Source: Serratia proteamaculans (GTDB lineage Bacteria > Pseudomonadota > Gammaproteobacteria > Enterobacterales > Enterobacteriaceae). Taken from it: a DNA stretch of 64,000 bases. Both the position numbers and the translations under genes were made by a program. The notes under the pieces are model-generated. The model did not search any database. It had not been told where the DNA came from and worked only from the letters and a program-made list of their open reading frames with translations. Each line of letters opens with the position of its first letter. Positions within the stretch are counted from its first letter, which is position 1. Location: assembly GCF_008830365.1 (NCBI RefSeq), contig NZ_WBKI01000001.1:868001-932000 (forward strand). Direction: 5' to 3'. This document shows, in pieces, positions 24,426 to 32,699 of the stretch.

Positions 24426-26147
24426 TCACTCTATGCAGGCATCCTGCGGCTGGTGCACCGCGATGTACCGTTGGAACCGTGCGGGTTTAAGCCGGGTGAG
24501 ATCGACCAGCACCAGACCGTCAATGCAGTTGTTGAAGGCCGGATCGGTGCCGAAATCAATAAACTGCACCCCGCCCGGTTCACACAGCTCGGTATATTGT
24601 TTATACAGCGTCGGGATCGAGCAGCCGATGTTGCTCAACAGGCTTTTCAGCCGAACCAGATCTTCCTGATAGTTATCGCCGGCAAACTGTGCCAATACCT
24701 GCGGCAACGAGGCCGGATAAGGCTGACGCGACTGCGCCAACGCATGATTAGGTGAGAAGTACAGTCGGTAGAAGGCAATCAATAGGTCACGCGCCGTCAC
24801 CGGCATACCGCCGGAAATGGAAACCGGACCAAACAGATAGCGATACTGCGGGTATTTTGCCAGGTATGCGCCAATGCCTAACCACAGATAGTCCAGCCCA
24901 CGCTTGCCCCAGTAAGCCGGTTGAATAAAACTGCGGCCCAGTTCGATGCCTTGCGCCAGGATAGGTGCCATCTCGCGGTCATAATGGAACAGGCTGTTAC
25001 TGTAGATACTTTCCAGCCCCTTGTGCTCCAACTGCTCGGCGGTAGGAATAAAACGATAGGCACCGACAATTTCCAGTTCCTCGGCATCCCACAGTACCAG
25101 GTGGTAATAGTCGTCGTCATAGCTGTCCAAATCACGACGGCGGCCAGATCCTTCCCCCACCGCACGGAAGGCAATCTCACGCAGGCGACCGAGTTCACGC
25201 AGGATAGGCGTACGCGCCTCACCCTTACGGCGATACAAGAAGATAATTTTACCGTCCGGGGTGACCCCAAGACGCTCACAGTTTGCCAGCGCCTTTTTCA
25301 GTTCCAATCGGTCCTCTGGCAGGGCGATAGGCGATTCACTGGCGAACAGCCCTTCCTTACCCTGGCCCAGACGGTAAACATGACGGCGGAAACGCTCGGC
25401 CAGATCTTTGGCGCTGGTGTGACCATCATGCCAGTTAGTAAAGGGAATACGGCCACCCACACGGATTTTGATGCGTCCGCCCTGCTGCTGGAACATTTCG
25501 CGCACCAGCAATAACGTAGAAAGCGGTCGGTAAACCAGCGAGGTGAAATAGAACAGATTGCTGTTACGCGCACTGATATGGATCGGCACAATCGGCGCTC
25601 GCGCCTTGGCCGCCAGGCGTAAGAATCCGGTATGCCAGTGGCCGTCACGAATGCCTTTCGGGCTCATGCGTGACACCTCCCCGGCGGGGAACAGGATCAG
25701 CGCACCCTGCTTATCCAACTGCGCCTGCATGCCTTCAATTTGCTTGCGGTTGGTCTTGTTGCCCACGTTGTCCACCGGTACAAACAGGTTGCGCAGCGGT
25801 TCTATGTAGGTCAACAGTTGGCTGGCGACCACTTTAACGTCCGGTCTTACCGCCGCCACCGCACGCAGCAGCACCAGGCCGTCCAGCGAACCGATCGGGT
25901 GGTTAGCCACCAGCACTACCGGCCCCTGGCTCGGGATGTTTTCCAAATCGCCATCGACCAATTCACAGCTGAGGTTGAAGTAGTCCACCACCTGTTCGAT
26001 CAGGTCCAGCCCCTTCAGGTGCGGATAATCGGCGGCAAACTGTTTGAATTCTTTTTCGAAGAGTAAAGTTCTCAGCAGGCTACGCTGCCAGGCAGGGGTC
26101 TTGCGGTGTGGAAATGCATCATGCAACAGAGAGTCCAAGCTAAACAT
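24426..26147 (-). CDS. olsF: Bifunctional ornithine-lipid synthase OlsF (acyltransferase-GNAT fusion)
   Basis: A 573-residue two-domain protein. The N-terminal half is an OlsA-like O-acyltransferase (PlsC fold) with the acyltransferase box ANHPIGSLDG (residues 81-90), the ILFPAGEVSRMSP block and VPIHISARNS. The C-terminal half resembles the OlsB/hemolysin-type N-acyltransferase (VGAYRFIPTAEQLEHKGLES, SGGMPVTARDLL). Such fusions make ornithine lipids from ornithine and acyl-ACP, a phosphate-free membrane lipid, and OlsF was first characterised in Serratia. The ATG at 26147 has an AGGAG 8 bases upstream; the 19-codon extension upstream lacks support. It stands alone. Confidence 0.85.
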   Translation of the reverse strand: MFSLDSLLHDAFPHRKTPAWQRSLLRTLLFEKEFKQFAADYPHLKGLDLIEQVVDYFNLSCELVDGDLENIPSQGPVVLVANHPIGSLDGLVLLRAVAAVRPDVKVVASQLLTYIEPLRNLFVPVDNVGNKTNRKQIEGMQAQLDKQGALILFPAGEVSRMSPKGIRDGHWHTGFLRLAAKARAPIVPIHISARNSNLFYFTSLVYRPLSTLLLVREMFQQQGGRIKIRVGGRIPFTNWHDGHTSAKDLAERFRRHVYRLGQGKEGLFASESPIALPEDRLELKKALANCERLGVTPDGKIIFLYRRKGEARTPILRELGRLREIAFRAVGEGSGRRRDLDSYDDDYYHLVLWDAEELEIVGAYRFIPTAEQLEHKGLESIYSNSLFHYDREMAPILAQGIELGRSFIQPAYWGKRGLDYLWLGIGAYLAKYPQYRYLFGPVSISGGMPVTARDLLIAFYRLYFSPNHALAQSRQPYPASLPQVLAQFAGDNYQEDLVRLKSLLSNIGCSIPTLYKQYTELCEPGGVQFIDFGTDPAFNNCIDGLVLVDLTRLKPARFQRYIAVHQPQDACIE

Positions 26148-26304
26148 CGCGTTATCTCCTGGCTTAGTCGCTGCAAACTTAAGCCAGCGCCATGACCCTA
26201 ACATGTCAGTAACATGACAAAAAAATGAATCCCTCAGCTATCAGTTATAGCAAATTATTGAAAAATTGGTGGCGAAGGGACCCCCATCGCCACACCGCCG
26301 CATT

Positions 26305-27975
26305 TTATGCCGCCGAAGTTAAGGCTTCGATGCGCTGATTCACCACTTCGCGTAACCGCAGAAGCGGTTCCGCCTGATGGGGATAGCGTTTAAAAGTGAT
26401 GTGCATCCCCAGTTGTTGTTCAATCAAGGCTTCTACCGTCGCACGATCGGTCAGGCTTTCCAGCAGTTGCAGGGCTCGCATGTCCTGCAGGCCCTGATGC
26501 AGTACCCGTAAACGCAGTGACTCCACCGGCGTCAGGTTTTCTCCGGGATAAACCACAAAGGCATCCCCTGAGGGGAACGCATTGCAGCAATCCGTCACCG
26601 CGTAGGGATTGAGCTTCTCCCGCGAATGCCCGCTGTTATAGAAATTGAAGCCCCAATGCAGAAAACCGGCGATGTTGTATCGGTAAAGCTGGATACCCAA
26701 AATGCGGTTGCGCGCCGAAGGCTGGGCAAAGAAACGGTTGGCCACCTCGGTTTTTTGCACGCAGCAATAATAAGCCCACAGGCCAGGTACCCGGTTTTCG
26801 ATAAAAGGTTCGATATGGTCGGTGGCGGCCACCGGCGTTTCCACCAGACCCTGTTGGTAAAAAGCATAATCTGACAACGCATCAAAAGTATGGAACCCGG
26901 CCAATAGCGGTCGCAAGGTCACGCTGGCACCTTGGTAAACAGCGATATTTTCCAACGTCGGCTCATCCGAGATGTGAAACCACACCCGTTGTTGTAACTG
27001 CCGCTCACGGAACCAACCGGTCAGTGCCGGCAACAAGGCATGTAGGAACTGTTGATACTCTTCGGCATGGGCATCGGTATGCCAGCCGAACAGTGGGCTA
27101 AGCGTGCCGTCTGTCTCCACCATGATTTTTGGCGCATGGGTGGCCCCCCACTGGGTAAACAACGGGGCAATTTCAAAGTGTTCAATGCCCTCCTCCTGCG
27201 CCATATTCACCCATTGGGCCAGACGCTGGAAATCAAACCGGTAGCCCTGCGCAGACCGCTGCACACCCACCAGTTGCACCGTAGTACGCTCGCCGCCGAC
27301 GGCAGTATCCAGCGGTGGCGTGAAGATCGGCGTCAACAGCATATTTACCCCACTGTTAACCGCGGTACGGACAAAGTTGCGCGTCGCCAGCCAGTATTCG
27401 GGGCTGAATACCGCAATATGGTAATAATCTGCCAGGCAATCGGAATGCAGCCATTCGGTGTGCAACAGGGTTTGCGGTGGCAGTGCAGCCGCCACAATAT
27501 GCAGCGTCAACTCAGCACTGGCCAGTATGTCCTCGCTGGCCACATCAAACAGCGTCAGTGTCAGGGGGTAATCCCCACCCGCCACCGGTATCGTCGGTGG
27601 GGTTAAGGTTAACCACAGGCTGCCGTAATAATTGCAGGCGGCAAAGAAACGCCGATCGACCAACGGTACCAGCGGATCGGGAAATAACCCTGGCTCGGTG
27701 CGCAGATAGTTTTCATCGGTCTCGGCATAACAGGGAAAGTGGCTGGGTACCGACTGCACCTGACGCACGCTGATATACTCCGACAATGGTCCCTCAATAC
27801 GGTAGCCTAATTCACGTCGCGTTTCGTTATCGGCCCGCCGCAGGCAATAAACCCCCTGCCAACACATCATTTCGTTATTCAGTCCGCTGAGTTTATTTAT
27901 TTGTGTAATCTGCGGAGCATTATGGCTGTGAAATATTTTTTCCAGGCAATGAGTAAAGGTCAATGAAAGACGCAT
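26305..27975 (-). CDS. DUF4091/GH123-like glycoside hydrolase
   Basis: A 556-residue protein with a beta-rich N-terminal half (about 1-165) and a C-terminal TIM-barrel-like region carrying the DUF4091 tail. The HISDEP motif (334-339) holds the adjacent Asp337-Glu338 pair that serves in substrate-assisted catalysis in GH123 beta-N-acetylgalactosaminidases. No clear signal peptide is seen; the N-terminus is short and polar, so it is probably cytoplasmic and would act on imported oligosaccharides. It is divergent from an ABC sugar importer and sits in an island with AgaS and tagatose-bisphosphate aldolase genes, which supports a GalNAc-type substrate. The assignment is by motif and context. Confidence 0.78.
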   Translation of the reverse strand: MRLSLTFTHCLEKIFHSHNAPQITQINKLSGLNNEMMCWQGVYCLRRADNETRRELGYRIEGPLSEYISVRQVQSVPSHFPCYAETDENYLRTEPGLFPDPLVPLVDRRFFAACNYYGSLWLTLTPPTIPVAGGDYPLTLTLFDVASEDILASAELTLHIVAAALPPQTLLHTEWLHSDCLADYYHIAVFSPEYWLATRNFVRTAVNSGVNMLLTPIFTPPLDTAVGGERTTVQLVGVQRSAQGYRFDFQRLAQWVNMAQEEGIEHFEIAPLFTQWGATHAPKIMVETDGTLSPLFGWHTDAHAEEYQQFLHALLPALTGWFRERQLQQRVWFHISDEPTLENIAVYQGASVTLRPLLAGFHTFDALSDYAFYQQGLVETPVAATDHIEPFIENRVPGLWAYYCCVQKTEVANRFFAQPSARNRILGIQLYRYNIAGFLHWGFNFYNSGHSREKLNPYAVTDCCNAFPSGDAFVVYPGENLTPVESLRLRVLHQGLQDMRALQLLESLTDRATVEALIEQQLGMHITFKRYPHQAEPLLRLREVVNQRIEALTSAA

Positions 27976-28282
27976 AGCAGTGATCTCGCTTTAATTGGAA
28001 AATACTGAGGGGCGATTTTCAGGCTAAACCCTTTTATCGATTCAAACAATAGCCCTCATTCAAAAACCGCCCATAAGCTGCTTCAAATGAAGTCATATAC
28101 GATTTTTTTGTTTATTTGCATCACAAAAATGAAAGATAACCCGGCATGCACAATAAAAATGTTTTTAATCCCCATTATGGTGCAAGGGTTATCACTTATT
28201 CCTATGACGCCAGCAGCCCATAATTGCTGCGCGGCAGGGCTAAAACCGGCCGGGAAGGTTAACAAATTGTGAACAAGCAACG

Positions 28283-28312
28283 CTTTCAGTTTAAGCTGCA
28301 CCCCTTTCGGTT
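28283..28312. promoter_or_regulatory. Candidate AgaR-like operator repeats before the ABC importer
   Basis: CTTTCAGTT (28283-28291) and CTTTCGGTT (28304-28312) are direct repeats 21 bases apart, two helical turns. They lie in the 465-base divergent region between the GH123-like gene and the importer. The same CTTTCRGTT element recurs near the deoR-type gene of this island. The rest of this gap shows no gene, only A+T-rich promoter-like sequence. Confidence 0.5.
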
Positions 28313-28362
28313 TTAACAACAATGAAACATTCACGCCCCATTTTTGGGCAGATCGGGGTGTA

Positions 28363-28391
28363 TTGACACATTGAAAGTTAAGGGATAGAAA
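28363..28391 (+). promoter_or_regulatory. Sigma-70-like promoter of the ABC importer operon
   Basis: TTGACA (28363-28368) is followed after 17 bases by TAGAAA (28386-28391), about 50 bases before the binding-protein ATG. The -35 is a perfect consensus and the -10 is weak, as in regulated sugar promoters. Confidence 0.5.
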
Positions 28392-28440
28392 GAATTCACA
28401 TTACGAAAATATTGATTCGTCGTTCACCAAGGGGAAAGCA

Positions 28441-29694
28441 ATGTCACCGATAAAAAATACCGGACGTCTTCTGGCGCATTCTGCCATAGTGGCTGCGTTA
28501 TTATTGCCTACCATGTTATATGCTGCCGATCAAATAACCTTGCGTTACGCCGTGTGGGATAGAAACCAATTACCTGCCGAGCAAGAGATTGCCAAGCGAT
28601 TTGAAAAAGAAAACCCTAATATTAAAATCGCCATAGAATTAACCCCCTCGGCGCAGTACTTTGTTAAATTAGACTCCGCCGCTGCCGGTGGCGTCGCACC
28701 AGATATATTCTGGATAAACATGCCTTATTTTGTTCAATACGCCAAGAATGGCATTATACAACCCTTAACACCGTATATTACCGGCAGTAGCGTGCAATTA
28801 AATAATATCGTCGCCAGTTCGGTTAAAGCCTATCAGTATGACGGCCAGCAGATGGCTATTCCCCGCGATGTTGACTCGATCGCGGTGTGGTACAACAAAA
28901 AACTGTTCGATCAGGCCGGGGTCAGCTACCCGACCAACGACTGGAGCTGGGATGACCTGAAGAGCAAAGCGACCGCACTGAAAACCGGTTTGAAAAGCAG
29001 CGCCTTCCCACTGGTCATGGATCTGAGCATCGACGGCCAGGACAGCTATATGAACCTGCTGTTCCAGAACGGCAACCACATTGTGCCAAAAGACGGCCAG
29101 CCGACCGACATTGCCAACGACAAGTCGATCTGGGTCTATCAACAGCTGCAATCCATGATGAAAGACGGATTGATGCCCAGCGCCCAACAGATGAGCGAAG
29201 TCAAAACCGAAAACATTTTCCAGTCCAATCGTGCAGCGATGGTGTATGCCGGTTCATGGCTGGCGGCCCCCTTCGCCAGCAACCCGCTGATTAACGACCA
29301 TATTGGCGTGGTGATGATGCCGAAAATCGAGCGCCAGTCCGGCGTGGCGCACAGCCTGGCGTTTGCCATGTCCGCCAACAGCGCACACAAGCAGGAAGCC
29401 TGGAAATACATTGAGTTTATGAGTTCCGAAGCCTCACAGACTGAGTTGGCGAAAGCGGTGATCCCGGCCAACAAACTGGCGGCAAAAGCCTGGGCGGCGG
29501 CGATCACCAAGGTCGATGTGACGCCTTACATTGAAACCCTCAACGTCACCGAGGCTTACCCCACTGCCGGGACCAACACGCCGAAATGGCAGAACATGTG
29601 GATCGCCAGCCTGAAGAAAATCTTTATGGGCGCGGAAGCCAAACCTGAAATGGACAAGTCGGTTAAGAAGATTGAACGCGTGATGGAGCAGTAA
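28441..29694 (+). CDS. ABC sugar transporter, periplasmic substrate-binding protein
   Basis: A 417-residue extracellular solute-binding protein of the family 1 (MalE/UgpB-like) type. The signal peptide spans about residues 1-29 (positive start, Ala/Leu core, AAD cleavage region). It has the family blocks VDSIAVWYNKKLFDQAG and SFPLVMDLSID-like text, the AAMVYAGSW motif and VAHSLAFAMSANS. It captures a sugar in the periplasm and delivers it to the two permeases encoded downstream. It is the first gene of the importer operon. An mRNA hairpin separates it from the permease genes, common where more binding protein is needed. Confidence 0.92.
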   Translation: MSPIKNTGRLLAHSAIVAALLLPTMLYAADQITLRYAVWDRNQLPAEQEIAKRFEKENPNIKIAIELTPSAQYFVKLDSAAAGGVAPDIFWINMPYFVQYAKNGIIQPLTPYITGSSVQLNNIVASSVKAYQYDGQQMAIPRDVDSIAVWYNKKLFDQAGVSYPTNDWSWDDLKSKATALKTGLKSSAFPLVMDLSIDGQDSYMNLLFQNGNHIVPKDGQPTDIANDKSIWVYQQLQSMMKDGLMPSAQQMSEVKTENIFQSNRAAMVYAGSWLAAPFASNPLINDHIGVVMMPKIERQSGVAHSLAFAMSANSAHKQEAWKYIEFMSSEASQTELAKAVIPANKLAAKAWAAAITKVDVTPYIETLNVTEAYPTAGTNTPKWQNMWIASLKKIFMGAEAKPEMDKSVKKIERVMEQ

Positions 29695-29703
29695 TCACCC
29701 CGT

Positions 29704-29733
29704 GCCGGTGGCGCCTGCCCGAAGGCGCACCGG
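29704..29733 (+). other. Intercistronic stem-loop after the binding-protein gene
   Basis: GCCGGTGGCGCC and GGCGCACCGGC can pair, with a one-base bulge, around an 8-base loop. There is no U tract. Such structures behind periplasmic binding-protein genes usually stabilise the upstream mRNA and dampen expression of the permease genes. Confidence 0.5.
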
Positions 29734-29775
29734 CCGCGGAATACCGCAGAGCAGTTACAGGTGAGGAAAGGCAAC

Positions 29776-30714
29776 ATGTCGCTGGCAGAAAGCTACGGTG
29801 CCCTAAAACAACAAAAAAGTACCCCACGACCGGCACTCAGCCGCCTGGAGCGTGCCGAGCGCCTCTGGGGCTGGGTGATGATCTTGCCGCTGCTGATTGG
29901 CTTGACGGTGTTTTACCTGGTCCCCTTTTTACAGAACATTTTTTACAGCTTTACCGACCTCAACCAGTTTATGCGCTGGAGCACCCTTAGCGTCGATAAC
30001 TACGTCAATCTGTTTGAAGACGACGACTTTTACACCGCCGCCGCTAACACGTTGTTCTATGTGGTGGTGTGCGTGCCGATCAGCCTGAGCCTGTCACTGC
30101 TGCTGGCGATTGGCCTAAACCAGAACATCCGCGGCAAGGCGTTGCTGCGTACCCTTTTGTTCCTGCCGGCGGTCACCATGCCTGCCGCAGTGGCGATGGT
30201 CTGGCAATGGCTGTTCAACAAGGACTTCGGCCTGATCAACCAGGCGACTGGCCTGCTGGGTATTTCGCCGGTGGCCTGGCTGTCCGATCCGGACGTGGTG
30301 CGCATCAGCGTTTCTATCATCATTATCTGGTCGTCGCTGGCGCTGAAAATCATCATTTTGCTGGCCGGGTTGCAAAGCATTCCACGCCAACTGTATGAGG
30401 CTGCCGACATCGACGGTATCCGCACCCTGCGCCGCTTCTTCTGCATTACCCTGCCGATGATGGTGCCCACGCTGTTCTTCGTTTCGGTGATGAGCTTTAT
30501 CGAGATCCTGCAAGTCTTTGACGTGGTGTTCCTGATGTTTGACCGCGCGTTGGTGGAAAGCGACGTGATGACCGTGACCAACCTGTTCTACAAATACGCC
30601 TTTTACCTGCAGGAGAAAGGTTACGCCTCCGCCATTACCGTGGTGCTGTTCGCCGTCACCCTATTGATCACCCTGATTCAAATGGTGATTGGCAAACGCC
30701 TGAAAGTCAGCTGA
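29776..30714 (+). CDS. ABC sugar permease (MalF/UgpA type)
   Basis: A 312-residue inner-membrane permease with six predicted helices. The first is at WVMILPLLIGLTVFYLVPFL. The cytoplasmic EAA loop is recognisable as YEAADIDGIRTLRRFFCITLP, which docks on the ATPase. The ATG at 29776 is preceded by GAGGAAAGG; the GTG at 29761 would put the RBS inside the gene. It forms a heterodimer with the next gene product and passes the sugar from the binding protein to the cytoplasm. Confidence 0.92.
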   Translation: MSLAESYGALKQQKSTPRPALSRLERAERLWGWVMILPLLIGLTVFYLVPFLQNIFYSFTDLNQFMRWSTLSVDNYVNLFEDDDFYTAAANTLFYVVVCVPISLSLSLLLAIGLNQNIRGKALLRTLLFLPAVTMPAAVAMVWQWLFNKDFGLINQATGLLGISPVAWLSDPDVVRISVSIIIIWSSLALKIIILLAGLQSIPRQLYEAADIDGIRTLRRFFCITLPMMVPTLFFVSVMSFIEILQVFDVVFLMFDRALVESDVMTVTNLFYKYAFYLQEKGYASAITVVLFAVTLLITLIQMVIGKRLKVS

Positions 30715-30726
30715 GGAGCCATGACG

Positions 30727-31545
30727 ATGAGCATAAGTAAAAAAACGTTGGTGTATCTGTTTATGGTTCTGGCGGCACTGGCCTCGGTGGTCCCCTTTAT
30801 CTGGATGCTGGTGACCTCGCTGAAAACTCAGGCCGAGAGCATTCAGATCCCGCTGACGCTGCTGCCGGCGCACCCCAGTCTGCAGGCCTATGGCAAGGTT
30901 ATGCGCGAAATCCCGTTCACCGACTTCTATGTGAACTCGCTGCTGGCGACCTTTTTCACCGTCACGCTGCAGATGGTGATCGCCACTATGGCCGCCTACG
31001 GCTTCTCACGCCTGCACTTTCGCGGCCGTGATGCGGTGTTCCTGGTGTGTATTTCGATCCTGATGGTGCCGGGTCAGGCTTTTCTGATCCCGCAGTTCCT
31101 GGTGGTACAGAAACTGGGGCTGGTGAACAGCATCACCGGTCTGGTGCTGCCGGGTATTTTCAGCATTTACGCCACCTTCCTGCTGCGCCAGTTCTTCCTG
31201 GCAGTGCCGAAAGAAATGGAGGAAGCGGCGCTGATCGACGGCTACAGCTACTTCGCTATCTTCTGGCGCATCATGTTGCCGCTGATCCGCCCCGGCATTA
31301 TCGCCTGCATCATCATTAACGGCCTGTGGAGCTGGAACAACCTGATGTGGCCGCTGATCGTCAACACCACCACCGAGAAACTGACGCTGCCGGTCGGGCT
31401 GGCGTCGCTGTCCAGCCGCGCCGGGGTGGAATACCCACTGCTGATGGCCGGTGCGCTGATGGCGGTGATCCCGATGCTGATGCTGTTCATTCTTTTCCAA
31501 CGCTACTTCATCCAGGGCATCGCCAGCGCTGGGGTAAAAGGCTAA
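30727..31545 (+). CDS. ABC sugar permease (MalG/UgpE type)
   Basis: A protein of about 272 residues with six membrane segments. The N-terminal helix is VYLFMVLAALASVVPFIWML, and the EAA loop is MEEAALIDGYSYFAIFWRI followed by MLPLIRPG. It is the second half of the permease dimer. The ATG at 30727 lies 8 bases after GGAG; an ATG two codons earlier (30721) is only 2 bases from it and is less likely. The gene starts just after the first permease stop, and the ATPase gene follows 22 bases after its end. Confidence 0.92.
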   Translation: MSISKKTLVYLFMVLAALASVVPFIWMLVTSLKTQAESIQIPLTLLPAHPSLQAYGKVMREIPFTDFYVNSLLATFFTVTLQMVIATMAAYGFSRLHFRGRDAVFLVCISILMVPGQAFLIPQFLVVQKLGLVNSITGLVLPGIFSIYATFLLRQFFLAVPKEMEEAALIDGYSYFAIFWRIMLPLIRPGIIACIIINGLWSWNNLMWPLIVNTTTEKLTLPVGLASLSSRAGVEYPLLMAGALMAVIPMLMLFILFQRYFIQGIASAGVKG

Positions 31546-31567
31546 CTGCGAACACAAGGTAACTAAC

Positions 31568-32680
31568 ATGGCCGGTATACAGTTAAACAATGTGAAGAAG
31601 GTCTACCCCAACGGATTCAATGCGTTACAGGGTGTCGATCTGGACATTAAAGACGGCGAGTTTATGGTGTTTGTCGGGCCCTCCGGCTGCGCCAAATCCA
31701 CCCTGCTGCGGATGATAGCCGGGCTGGAGAGCGTGAGTGAGGGTCAGATCATGATCCACGATCGCTGCGTCAACGACACCATGCCTAAAGATCGCGGCAT
31801 CGCCATGGTGTTCCAGAATTACGCGCTGTATCCACATATGACGGTCTACAAAAACATGGCGTTTGGCCTGATCGGCAAGGAAAGCAAGGCCGAGATTGAC
31901 CGCCGGGTGCGAGATGCCGCCGAAAAGCTGGAGATCACCAATCTGTTGCAACGCAAGCCGGGTCAGTTATCCGGCGGCCAGTGCCAGCGCGTGGCGGTCG
32001 GCCGCGCCATCGTGCGTAAACCCAAGGTATTTTTGTTCGATGAGCCCTTGTCCAATCTGGATGCCAAACTGCGGGTCACGATGCGCGTACAGCTGATCGA
32101 ACTGCATAACCAACTGAAACAGGAAGGTGTCGCCGCCACCATGGTGTATGTCACCCACGATCAGGTAGAAGCGATGACCATGGGGGACCGCATCTGCGTG
32201 ATGAATCGGGGCGCCATTATGCAGGTGGATAAGCCGATCAACCTTTACCACCAGCCCGCCAACCGCTTTGTCGCCGAGTTTATCGGCAGTCCTTCGATGA
32301 ACCTGCACGATATGGCGATTACCCGCAACGCGCAGGGCATCGGGCTGCGTATCGGCAATCAACACCCTCTCGAACTGCCTGCGTTGCTGCAACAGCAGTT
32401 GGAAAGTTACCCCCATGCGCGTGTGTGCCTTGGTATTCGCCCGGAGTGCCTGCGGCTTTGCGCCCCCGGCAGCAGCAATTGCTTCCCGGCGAAGATTGTC
32501 ACCATCGAACGAATGGGCAACGAAGAGTTACTGCACTGCGAACTGGCCGGGTTGCGCTTTGTGTTGCGCATGGCGTCACAACCTGACTGGGAACCGCGTC
32601 TGGGGGAACAGATCCACCTGGCTTTCGATCTGTCCCGCGCGCACCTGTTTGACGAAATCAGCGGCCAAAACCTCAAATAA
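31568..32680 (+). CDS. ABC sugar transporter ATP-binding protein (UgpC/MsmX type)
   Basis: A 370-residue ATPase with a C-terminal MalK-like regulatory/TOBE domain. The signature LSGGQ (134-138), Walker B FLFDEP (Asp158, Glu159) and switch His197 in VTHDQ are standard. Walker A reads GPSGCAKST (37-45): the Gly that normally precedes the P-loop Lys is Ala, while Lys43 and Ser44 are kept. The base after the signature is also unusual (GGQCQRVA rather than GGQRQRVA). It probably still binds ATP and powers the two permeases. It is the fourth gene of the importer operon. Confidence 0.93.
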   Translation: MAGIQLNNVKKVYPNGFNALQGVDLDIKDGEFMVFVGPSGCAKSTLLRMIAGLESVSEGQIMIHDRCVNDTMPKDRGIAMVFQNYALYPHMTVYKNMAFGLIGKESKAEIDRRVRDAAEKLEITNLLQRKPGQLSGGQCQRVAVGRAIVRKPKVFLFDEPLSNLDAKLRVTMRVQLIELHNQLKQEGVAATMVYVTHDQVEAMTMGDRICVMNRGAIMQVDKPINLYHQPANRFVAEFIGSPSMNLHDMAITRNAQGIGLRIGNQHPLELPALLQQQLESYPHARVCLGIRPECLRLCAPGSSNCFPAKIVTIERMGNEELLHCELAGLRFVLRMASQPDWEPRLGEQIHLAFDLSRAHLFDEISGQNLK

Positions 32681-32699
32681 CTAGATCGGAGAATGTGCA

